From Dipteris shenzhenensis (taxonomy: Eukaryota; Polypodiophyta; Polypodiopsida; Gleicheniales), in assembly GCA_047967505.1 (NCBI GenBank), contig CM106540.1: a stretch of DNA of 64,000 bases, one strand, 5' to 3'. Position numbers and translations under genes: made by a program. Below the pieces are notes generated by a model, which saw only the letters and a list, made by a program, of their open reading frames with translations, ran no database searches and had not been told where the DNA came from. Below are positions 12,501 through 24,500 of the stretch, one piece after another. Position 1 is the stretch's first letter, and each line of letters opens with the position of its first letter.

Positions 12501-15500
12501 CCCAGGCACGACTCACACGGGGACGGAGTGCACTCACACCTAGCACTGCTTACCATCCTGAGACTGATGGACAGTTGGAAAGGGTGAACAAATGGGTCGA
12601 GGAATATTTAAGGCACTTTTTTCATGATACTCAAAAGTCTTGGGATAAATGGTTGGCACTTGCTGAATTTGGCTACAATAGTAGCAAGCATCTCTCCATT
12701 GGCATGAGCCCGTTTGAGGCAATGTGTAGATGCAAGGTCGGGATGCCTTCTTCAATTGTTGACATCGCTGTGAAAAACCAGTAAGCACGGAATGACTTGG
12801 AGAGGATGGATGCCCTTTTGCAGCTGGCAAGAAAGAAGCTTGCTCATAGGTATTATGGTCCTTACATGATCATCCGCAAGGTTGGAGAGGTAGCATATCA
12901 GTTGGAAGTGCATCGTGGGTTTTAGAGACCATGTACTCCGAAACAAGGCCTACGTAGAGTATCCTACTAAGTGGCGGGGACTCCTTGAGGATGAAAATTC
13001 ATGGCAGTCAGAAAACATTGTCCAGGACCACCCCTATCTCCTATCGGATTGATTAGTAGTTGCTGTTTGCTGCACTTTTGGACAGCCATGCTGTGAAAAT
13101 TTGAGGGCAAAATTCTATGGGAAGGGATGGCTGTAATGTAGGGGAAAAAGGGCCAAGTTAGAGGCCCTTTGGAGGCCCTTTAGGTGGAAAATGTGGAGCG
13201 ACTATATAAGTCCCCATCCACCCCCTACTATGTACCTTTTGATGTGACATCTAATCCTATCTACTACCTCCTCCTTCCTCCTACGCGTTGCCTACTCTCT
13301 CTCCCAATCTCTCTCTATCTCTCTCTCTTACTCTCCTCTACCCTTCCTCTCCTTCTTCCCCTTCCTCTCTCTCTCTCTCTCTCCCTTTCCCTCTCCCCTC
13401 TCCTCTTTTCCCCCCTTTCTTGCCATCTCTGGCGCTTCACCAATTCAGGCCCGGCCTCTTTCATTGCATGAAATAAATGTGCAGTAATACATGCTAAGCA
13501 ACTAGACTATATGAGAAAATTTGAAATTACATGGTACCATGGCATCACATTTCCCACTACTTACAAGATTTGTATTTACAACATGCTCATAGTACAAGGC
13601 TTTAGTTGCTTTGGTGGCAAAGCTAAGGCTAAAGAAAGAGTAAGCCAAGCAAGGCAATGGATTCTTCAAATGAGGGTGGAGACTCTTAGATGGTGGGAGG
13701 AAAAAGAGTTGTGCTTGCTTCTACTGTTACAAGCTTGCAAACTTGCAAGGGATTGCAAGAACAAGAAGGCAAAAGAAAGACCAGCTCGAGAAAGAAGAGT
13801 CAAAGTCAGAGGAGGCAGATACTATGAAGAAGCCTTCCTAGTGGATCGCTCATCGCAACACTAAGGTAAGGTAAGCACACAGACAAATGAGCATGTTTAT
13901 GTCAGAATATAGAGAGATCAATTGTGCTAGAGTCTTGTGAAGATGGAGGATAGCCATAGTCACTCAATTAGTGAGGCTAAGGACATAGAGGTCATGAGGA
14001 TGAGGCAAGACACTCAAATTGGAGGCATGAGGCGCATGAGATAGAGGCAGTTGCATTAATTTAGATTTACAAAGGTGTGATTAGGTGAATGGACCTTCTC
14101 TAATAAGGCAATGGAGGTCCAGTTGCATGACACTCGTATGATATGCAGTAGACCTAGTCAAGAAGCTAGTGTCAGAGACTAGTAAGCCACTAGCAAAGGA
14201 GAGTACCATGGTGAGCCTGGAGGACTTGGGGTCATACAGGGCTTGTGGATCATGCCAGACGGTGGATAGGTTGAAACAAACCCTTGATGTTTGGTGAGTT
14301 GGATGATCATGTCCATGTGACAATGGCTTGGCCATCACAGTTCATGGTTTGAAGACTCACTAGATGGACACATGAATGGTATCTCGTCATCTCAGAAAAT
14401 TTGTTGTGTTTGTGACTCAGTGAGTAGTGTGACAATTGATGGATTCGGAGATTCTGACTGAATTGGAGATCGGATTCCGGTCAGATGGTATAAGGACAAA
14501 ATATATTACTAGAGTTAGAGGTCATCCAGTGGCTTAATAGGGGATATCAAGCATTTGCTACATCTTCAAAGAGTTAAGAGGGATGTCCTTAGCTTGTGAT
14601 CAGATTTGGCTGAAGTGGTCCATGGAAGATGCAGAGCCATTCCCGAGGAGCCTAGGGTTCTATTAACTGTTGGAGCAAGCAGAGGGTTTGTGCCATTGTC
14701 CATGGTACCTCTTGTCCAGAATGTCTCCAGCTTTTGGGTGTAGGCCCACATTTTATGGGTTCATTGAGAGGGGGTGTCAAAGGTTATGGGTTGATGCCCT
14801 AATTTGAGCCCTCCAAATGAAGAAGATAAAGGGGCTTGACGCCTAGCAAATCCTCATTAGGATTTCGGCCTGTCAAGTGGGCAGCACATGGACTGCCACG
14901 TGGGCAAAAATCAGGTTTGCCACAAAAGCAGCAAGCTGGTTGCCTTGTAGGCAGCACATAAGGCTGCCATGTGGGCATCAATTGACTGCCACATGGGCAC
15001 TGCAGCATCCCAGTGCGCTGGAAGGACCAGTAAATGGGCAGGCCCTTGGGGCATGGACTAGAAGCTGGTGGAGTGGCCCAGGGATTGGGCAGAAAAAAGA
15101 CCTGGTCGGCTCATTTCTGTTTGGCCAGGGGGTGTGGACCAGGTCAGCTTATGGAGCCTAAGTCAGTCCAAAAGGGCCGACGTAGGCCCCGTACCCCAAA
15201 GGCATTTCGGACTAAAATGTGCCAATCATACAAGCATTTGTAATTAGTTTAGAAGTAGGAAACATCTTGTGTTTGGTTCCATGATAGATGATCCCTTTTC
15301 ATCAGTTATGCTTCTGCATTAGTTAATGAACACACATGGATTCTAGTTCTTAGGTTTAATGCATGCTATAAAAGAATAGAAGAAAGACGAAAGACGGCAC
15401 ACGACACAGATTGGGTTGCAACCCAGGGAAACCCAAAGAAACTGTTCCTGTACTGCTTGAAGTATAAAGCGGAAGTACAAAGGCTGAAAGAAGCCATAAA

Positions 15501-18500
15501 GAAGGCCCTATGACTAAGCCCAAGGGTTGCAACACTAAGACTTCTCAGTGAATAGACTCCACACACACACACACACACACACACACTTTTTTGTGTGGAA
15601 TCTTTGAGTCATTATATTACAAAAAAAGCTATCCCAGAAAGGGAGAGCTATAAAACATCAAGAGAAAGTCTCAATGTAGGACAAATATACATCATGATCA
15701 AAGACACGAGATTGCAAGCAATCAAAAAGCGATTGCTGCAAAGAGTGTTTGAAGAAAGAGAAATTGGAAAAAACAGGATCACCAAAGACCCTATGATTGC
15801 GATCCTTCCAGAGAGTCTAGAGTGCCCAGTACCGAACCCAAACAAAAAAGAAATCAAACTCCTGTCTGGGTGGATGTACACCAAAAAGCCAGAAGAACTT
15901 GCCAAAGCAATCTGAGGAAATCGAGCTCTCAAAATCTGCCCAAGGAAGTTCAAGAAAGCACAAGAGGAAGGACAATGCCAAAAGAGATGAGGCACAGTCT
16001 CTCTCGGAGCCAGACATCTGCGACAAATAGAGGAAGTAATATGTCGTCGTGCCAAGAGCTGTCCATGAGGAAGAACATCCAACAAAACTCTCCACAAGAA
16101 AACCTGTTGACGGAGAGGAATCTTAGAATGCCAAATCTGTCTCAAACGTTTCCGCCACCATTTCATAGGACGATTAAGATGCCAAAGCTAATTTGCCTTT
16201 TGCGAGATAAATGGTGGAGGAAGTAGAACTTTATCAAGAGAAGAGACAGTAATATGTGCAAATTGCAGAGGACGGCATGACAAGCCCACATAAGAAAGTG
16301 TCCAGTCTTGAAGATGATCCTGTAGATGCAATGGAGGAACCGGCTGAGAAGGTTAGAGCATTAAAGTAATCTTATGCCAAAGTGGACGATAATGCATTCC
16401 AAGGCCAAATTTGGCAACGGCCAAAGGAAAAGTAAGAGGAAATCCAGCATCATTAACATCTTGAACCAAACGAATCCCCTTGAGACTCAGAAAATACGAA
16501 CGTCGAGGCTTCTGCAAAGCCAAAGGAAGGGCGAACACTCTAGACCAATGTATACTTTCAGCTCTGAAAGAGTTGCTCTGCAAGGAATCACTGCCATTCC
16601 AATCCAAGTGGGAAAGGATATGTTTCCAATCCATTAACAAATGGGAAACCAAAGGACAGTTAGGGATTTTGCCTGTCACAGAACCAAAAAGAAACTCCCA
16701 TTGGAAAAGCTGCCAATGACCAAAAGCTGGAGATTCAACATGCAAGAGTTAATGACGAATCATGGCAGCCCATGGTTGAGAATCTTGCAAAAACTGCAGC
16801 ATGAGTTTCCCCTTATGGGCAAGAATGTGCAGATGGATATTGAGAATATTAAGACCTCCATGCATCTTTGGAGAACAAAGCTGCTGTACCTGAAGCAAAC
16901 ACAAGCTTTTTTTGCCATGGCGAGAACACCAGAAGATTTCCAGAACCTTAGACATAAAAGAGGGAAGATCAGCCTTGCTTAATATAATAAGAGGCAAGTA
17001 GAATTGAATATACGCCATCAGAATAGATTGCACAATTTGAAGACGAACATGCAGAGGCCAAGTTGCCAATTTTCAGTACTCCAGCTTTTTCTTGAGAGCT
17101 GCGAGAATCCAATCAGATTGTTGACGAGGAGAAAGTGTCCAACTCAAAGGATAGCCAAGATGACGAACCAATTGAGTTGGTGGGATGATTTCTCCAGGCC
17201 ATAAAAGAGAGTGCCATTCCTTGGAATGCAAAGGCAACAATTTTGGTTTCTGAAAATTTACATGAAGCCCAGCAGCTAAACCATATAAAGAAAGAGCTTG
17301 CATTAGCTCAGAAAGATCCTGCCCTATATTGCGGTACTCCAGCTTTTTCTTGAGAGCTGCGAGAATCCAATCAGATTGTTGACGAGGAGAAAGTGTCCAA
17401 CTCAAAGGATAGCCAAGATGACGAACCAATTGAGTTGGTGGGATGATTTCTCCAGGCCATAAAAGAGAGTGCCATTCCTTGGAATGCAAAGGCAACAATT
17501 TTGGTTTCTGAAAATTTACATGAAGCCCAACAGCTAAACCATATAAAGAAAGAGCTTGCATTAGTCAGAAAGATCCTGCTCTATATTGCGGGGAGTGAAA
17601 AAAGAATCATCTGCATAAGCTTGAGCAAGCAATGGTTTACAGTCATGAATTTCCAAACCATGTAGCTTATCCGTAGCTACGAGATGATCCATATACTGAA
17701 GCATGGGGTGCGTGGCTACAGCATACAGGAGCGCACTAAGTGGACAGCCTTGATGCACCGAACAACGAAGAGTCCATGCTTTAGAGATATCCCTAGAAAG
17801 AATGCAAGCAACTTGACCGTCACTATAAAGCCAGTATATGATATGCTGGAATTTCTGCCCAAATCCCAAAGCATGCATTGTCTGAGAGATGAAGTCCCAT
17901 TGAACAGTATCAAAAGCCTTGGCAATATCAACTTGCAGTAAAAGAACATCCTGCTTTGTGTATTTGGCATACTCAATTCCAACATAAGCATTTGCGATAT
18001 TATCAGTGATATGCCTGCGAGGAACAAAACCATATTGTGCAGGATGTAAACCATCATGCAAGTTGTAAAAGAATGAAAGATCGTGCTAAATTTAGTGTGA
18101 CTAGATGAGCATAAGAACTATGGAGGCTCAAAGAACACTAAATAAGACATGAGAGGGAGATAGCAAATCTATATCTCTTGAAATTGTGTACTCAACAATA
18201 CATGATAGGCCTCTTATATAGCGAGTGCCCTTTGAATAGTCAACCATGTGGAATCCTCTCATCCACATCTCTCCTTGTGGATATCCTCAATCCACATCTC
18301 CACATCATGTAGTCCACATCCTAGGGTGGCTACTTTAATACATTCCTATACCATACCTTAGCCTCTAATTATGTGCTCATGGCACCATATCTCAACACCT
18401 CCCCTTGGTGCCATGATCCTTTGGCTACTGCAAGGTGGTCAGATGTGAGTTACATTCCATCACCTCCCCTTAGTGCATGCATTGCTACTTAAGGTGGTCA

Positions 18501-21500
18501 AGTGTGGCTTTTACCTCCCCTTGGTGCTTTCATAGCTACTCTCAGGTGGTCAGGCTTGAATGGGTCTCCATCAGCCAATGATTCACAAATCTGCTTTTTG
18601 GGAAGAAGCTTTACTAGCCCTTTTTTCCAAGAAACTGGCATATGTTGTTGTTCCCAGGCATGGTTGATCATACGCAGCAAAATGGGCTTGAGAAGATCCC
18701 AGTAAAAATTCCACTGTAAGGCCATCCCATCCCGGAGATTTCCATTTACCACATGATCGGACAGCAGTGGTCAATTGTGTTTCAGTGAAAGGGCATTCAA
18801 GCTCAAGAGCTTGTGCATGCGAAACAATAGGGAAAACATGCTGCAGTAATTGAGTCTGAGCTGCCAATATTGCCGGAGAAAGAGGATCAGCCTGTCCAAA
18901 CTGCCTGGAAAAATGATGAACACAAGCTGCAGCAAGTTGAGCTCGAGAGGAATTCCAATGTCCATCAGAAAGCAGAGTACGACAAATATTGGTATTTTGT
19001 CGCTTGTGATGTAAGCTCTTAAAAAAAACCCTTCGACGAGCAACCTTTACCCAATAAAGCTCGTTGACGAGCTCTTGTCTCCCATTTGGCAATTTTTCTA
19101 TGATCATTACTTTGCAAACAATGTCTAGCTTGGCATAAAGATGTGCTTTCTTCAAGAGACAAAGACCGAAAATGACTGAATTCAGTCAAAGACTGACAGG
19201 TAGATTTTGCCTGAGCAACCATATCCCTCAATGTTTTGAGATAATTTTTGCCATAATCGCGAATAACTGATTGCATACGAGCAACAAATACATCCCAGGC
19301 ATAATCAATATCAATAAAACTATGAAGTGAAAGAGGTTGACACGCATCATACACCATGGCCTTAAAATGATCATGATCCAAATAGCTATTGTTAACCATG
19401 AGAAGCCTTCTGTGTGGAAGCCTATCATCCGGCATGTCATGCAGATAAATCCTCAAACATAGAGGTGCATGATCAGAATGCACAAATGCATAATCAACTG
19501 ACAAGGAAGTAGTAAAAGTATTAGAGTGCTGAAGATCAACTCTGTACCGCCTGTCTAGTCTAGCTTTGTATGTAGATTGAGCATTGTGCTAGAAAGTAAA
19601 CCCAGGCAGCAATGGATAAGATGCTGTCCAAAGATCAGCAAAATCGAAATCAAGCAACAATTTAGACCAGCTCTGTCTCTCAGAGGCATACTGCCTCCAT
19701 GGATACTTGTGCATATCTTCCCAAATCATACTGCCTCCATGGATACTTGTACAATAAAGAAAAGCATACTGCCTCCATGGATACTTGTGCATATCTTCCC
19801 AAATCTGTCCTTGATGACGGGAGGATTGAGGAGCTTAGACAGATGCAAATTCAAAGATATCACCCTGTACAATGCATTGCATAACCATCCATTTGCCTTG
19901 TGAATCATTGAAGGCCACAGAGGGATGAAGATCATGCCTGATCAGAAAGACCACTCCCGAAAAGGAATGCTGTCCAGCACGCGCGCGCGCACACACAGAC
20001 ACATTGGAAGGACACTCACTATTCATAGGCTTAAGGTCAGAGCTCTCTTCACACCATTTTAGTCCTAAGAGAGCTGGTTAGAATACTTCACATTTTCAAG
20101 AAACGGGGATATTTTGATGGCCAAAAACATGTTGGTGATTGATGACTTATGGTACAGCTGCAGTGTCAAGTGTATAGATATCCTGAAACAATGACAAATG
20201 AGGCAATAGCTTAATTGAGTAGTGATTTCCAGAAATGTACAGATAAATTAGACACTTTCAAGACTCAACGATAAATCTTAGCTAGATTGCCTGATGTGAA
20301 GTAAAGTGATATGTGTAGATATCTTGCTAGATAATAATTACACATCACCGCATGAGACTTCGCTGTTGCTCCATAAACAAGGGACAGACTAAGATTTAGT
20401 AGGCTTCCCATTTTTGACTGCATACTGATAAGAGGTTATTCAAGAGCTTATGTAGCTCATTTGATCCATGTTCCAAACGACCTCTGGCCTCTGATGTACT
20501 GTTGATCATACCAATTTTGAAAAATGCATTTTGACATCTGTTATTTACCATCCCAAGGAACATGATGCCACAACCAGATAGATGAAACAGTAAAGATTAC
20601 AAACGTACAGACAAGCAATAAGAAGGGTGTGGGTAGTAATCGATGCATATCCACAGGCCTGCAGCGCAATCTACTCTCCGAAACTCTGGTCACAAAGCTG
20701 AATACATTAATTTAGATCCCTACTTGGACCATCTAAGCAGGTGAAACACAATTGATATCACTCGTTGAATGTATCGCATTGTCAGAATGCTTCAAAATGA
20801 AGCTTCCACCTTCTGTGACCAGGGGATGATGTTCTTTTCATAAAGCTAAATGTATATAAAAAGATTCATTAGCCAGGGTTGTTGGCTCAGGCAGCCGATA
20901 TGGAGACTTTTATACATTTAATGAAAAGTGATGAAGCCGGAACATGCATGTCATACATCTCCTTCCTCTCTGGCTTCTTCTTATAGTAGCAAGGCCCCAA
21001 TCCCTGTCCACCTTCCAACCAATTGCTGCTAGTTAATTCTTGGCTACCTTGACCTTGGTGTGATAATCATGCATAGGCTCTCCTTCCTCCATCTTCATGT
21101 GAATAATTGATTCTGAAGAGAAAGGATCCTTGCAGAATTATGTCATATATATCCTTCAGGGTAGGTTATGCTTCCAACTTGATGCCCTGAAACTTGACAT
21201 GCAAAATCACTTCATTTGGTCTTGTCCCAATACTCATTGATAATGCCTCTGGATTCTTTTCCAACCAAGTGCCCACAAGCTGAACATGCAAGGTCATGTC
21301 ATTTGGGTTGTCCAAATAATCATTGATAATGCCTCCTTCTCCTTCCACTTAATTGGATTAGTAGGTGTGCACTATGCTCCCTTACATCCACTATGTCTTG
21401 GAGTTTCATCTCTGTTGTGGTAGTACGGTCAATGCCCTGTTGCTATTTGAGGAGGAACCAGGAGTTGACATTGTAGAAGCTATGCATCTAGGAGAGGCTG

Positions 21501-24500
21501 AAATGTGGGCTCACCATATAAGTGCCATTAGATCCACATGGAAAGAAGCTAGCTATGGTTCTAGGGGAGGCTGCCATGTGGGCACACCATTTAGGTGCCA
21601 TTAGATCCACATGGAAGGAAGCAGGACTTACGAGACAAAAGGTCTGCGTGGGCTGCCATCTGGGAAGCATGATAAGCACAAGCATAGTGTGGCTGATACA
21701 TGAGGAAGCAGATCATCCACATGCATGGAGGCGCCCATGGTTGGGGCAAGTGATATGCCCAGTAGGTGTTCAGCCAGTAGCAGACTGGTTGGCTAGTCTA
21801 TCCACGTCGGTGTCCCTATAAGGCGCGGCAGCAGTTGGTTGAGTTGGCCACATCTGGTTGGCCTGTTTTTTTGTTGTTGACACTGTCAACATTTCTGAAG
21901 CCTTATATCTACTTGAGTTTTGCTTGCTACATGCTGAGTATCTCTAGATATGTGAGTGTCTCCTCGTAATACTCTGGTACACCCGTCATCTGTAAGTGGA
22001 TCTTGACTGTTAGTGATTCTGGAAACTTTTCTGCTGTCTGGCTCGCTTACAGCCAACAGAAAAATAGATGTATGTCCTAGTGAGCTGGGAAGGATTGTAG
22101 ACTGAACTGGTTTGTGTCCCCCCAATGGGGTCTTTATAGGGACAGAACCCTGGACTGGCCGACTGGACAGTCTGTCAGGCAGACCTGATTAGGGTTAGGC
22201 CAACACAACATGGTCCCTTCTGCTGCCAACAAGCCTCTCCGATTGGAAGTCTGTAGATCTGCCGATCAGCAGGTAGTCCTGGCCTATAAAGGGCCAGCCA
22301 TCTGCTGGCGCACTCTCCTGCCTCTTCCAGGCCCTGCACCAGCCCACTCCAGGTCCTATGCCAGGCCTGCATAGAAGCTTTCACCAGCCCTAAGTGCCAA
22401 CAAGGGTGGCTTACTGGCTGCCCTAAAAGAAAGCTAAGAAGGATGTACTGTTGCTGCCCATGTGGTAGCCCCTTGTTCAGCCCCTGTGGCAGTCCTTTCC
22501 TCTGCCCACACACCTCTCAATCCATCCCTTTACAGATGTCAAGCCCCTTAGTCCTCATTTGGGGGCTCACGGGTTGGACATTGACACTACTATTCCAACA
22601 CTGCCACTTAATGACACAATGTAGTACTGCCAGTTCTTGCTCTATATTGTACACTAACAATCGGATCCAGTTTGGAACAATGGTACGATCTCAGCACAAC
22701 CCGCCATTGGCACCGTGTCATGGGCATCTTGAGCCCGTGAACATGCTTGACTGCCACGCAGGCAGCCACGTCAGCAGTCACGCAGGGCTGCCATGGAAGC
22801 AGGGACTGTCACGCTGGCGGTCAGCAGACAGGCCAGGTCAGCAATGATGTCAGCAGGGGGCCCAGATCAGCGATGACATCAGCAGTCACGTGGCAGGTTG
22901 GTGGTCTTGCAGGTGGGGCAGCAGTTTGTCCAGGTCGTCGTTGGAGCAGCTGGCAGCCAGTCGGCTACTTAGTTTGGGCATGTTCCTTGACTCACCTAGG
23001 TATATATTGCTCGAGAGGAGAAAGAAGAACCTCCCGGGAGCATAGTGCTTGAGAGGAAAAAGAAGAATGGGAGCGTAGTGCTCGGGAGGAGACCGGCAAC
23101 TCCTTATTTCTCTAGTCCGACCACAGAGGGAGGAAAGAAAGAGACTCCCACCGCCTGTCAAGCTTTCTTTCCTTGGGAAGCTCAACTTCATGCGGTATGA
23201 TGGTAAAAGCAAGAACCATTGACTTCATGGCTCAATCAATTTTAAAGTTATTTTCAGCTGTGCCTACGAATGATAAACGACGAGTAGTGCATCCTAGCAT
23301 CCATGCATGCACCTTTCAGGTGAGGCCGTCACTTGGTGGCTCAAGTGGCAGAAAGATCACTATGATGCAGACGAGGAGGCACCTCTATACAGATGGACGG
23401 AATTCGTGACAGACCTCCAAGACACTGAGACGTTGTACCATTACGCCAACAAGTTCACTCAGGTGTCCGTATAGTTGTAGCTGGAGGAAAGTCTAAAGCT
23501 TGACAAGTTCCTTCATGGGCTGCGTTCCGACATCTAGTGGTACGTCCACAGTTTTCGGCTATGGGATTACGAGTGTGCATATGAGCTTGCTCATAACTTT
23601 GAGCTCATGCACAAGGGTCAAGGACCCAAGCAGGTCAATAGTAAGAAGCCCCAGGATTCCAAGTAGCAGTTGGTGGGAAGAAATCCGGCGATGGGCAACA
23701 GAAGAAAAATTGGGCCGCAAAGGACGGCAATGGCTAGAGGGTACTTGGATGCAGCAACCCGAGCCACCTATGCGAAGGAAAACTGATGCTTCTTTTGCCA
23801 TATGTAGGGTCACATCAAGCAGGATTGCCTGCACTTCAAGAAGCTTCAGGCAGATGGAGCCACGCCAGGTGGTTCTTCTATAGCTTTGACTCCGGCCAAG
23901 ACTACTTTGGTGGGAGATCAAAGATCAGCAGAATGGGGAACCTCAGTAGTTTCTGAATATATTTCAGTTCTATGGCCAAATCGGTAGCCAGAAAGTTCTC
24001 ATTCTCACAGATTCGGGGAGTTCTAAGGACATCATTTCTACCAAAGCCGCTCAGCGAGTTAGGTTGCCTCAGATACCATAGCCCTGAATGGGGCATTCAC
24101 AGGACAACAGGTGGAGAGCAACATGGTGGCTGCAGCAGCCAAACTGAAAATAAGAGGGTGGTCAGATACCTGTACTTTCAGGGTAGCACGGACTGAGGTA
24201 TCAGACATCATCTTGGGAGTCTGGTCGTGGCACCAGTTCAAAGTTCGCCTTGACTATCAGCACCAGGGTTTGGACCTCAAAATTCCAGATCATGGGGGTA
24301 AGTTCATTTCTTGGGTCAAGTCCACCGTGAGCAAGGTGTGCTCCTGCGAGCTCCCTCCCCCTTCGTTCCCCGTCTACCCCCCCCTTGCTTACTGCGCGGC
24401 CCTCCCTCTCCCTCCGTCTGCTGCTGCCGCGCAGCCAGCCGCCCCCTCTCCGCCACGATCCTCCTCTCCGCCACGCTCCCCCTCTCCTCAGCCGCTGTTC

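Larger units (their letters stand above)
5998..13468 (+). mobile_element. Ty3/gypsy LTR retrotransposon, chromovirus-like (element 1)
   Basis: A structurally complete but dead element of 7,471 bp. LTRs begin TGTAATG and end TTGCA. A PBS matching plant initiator-Met tRNA follows the 5' LTR, and a purine-rich tract precedes the 3' LTR. TGAAA flanks both ends (5993-5997 and 13469-13473). Internal order is gag, protease, RT, RNase H, integrase and a chromodomain-like tail, as expected for Ty3/gypsy. Frameshifts, stops, a 335-bp insertion and an inverted integrase segment disable it. The LTRs differ at roughly 5 percent of positions plus indels, so insertion is not recent. Confidence 0.95.
15593..20080 (-). 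mobile_element. L1-type LINE, minus strand, decayed (LINE-2)
   Basis: Reading the minus strand from high to low coordinates gives endonuclease pieces, the RT finger region, an insertion, the RT palm with YADD, the RT thumb and a zinc-binding C-terminus. This is the order of ORF2 in plant L1-type LINEs. ORF1 was not recognised, so it is probably 5'-truncated. The 5' limit near 20080 is approximate. Confidence 0.85.
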
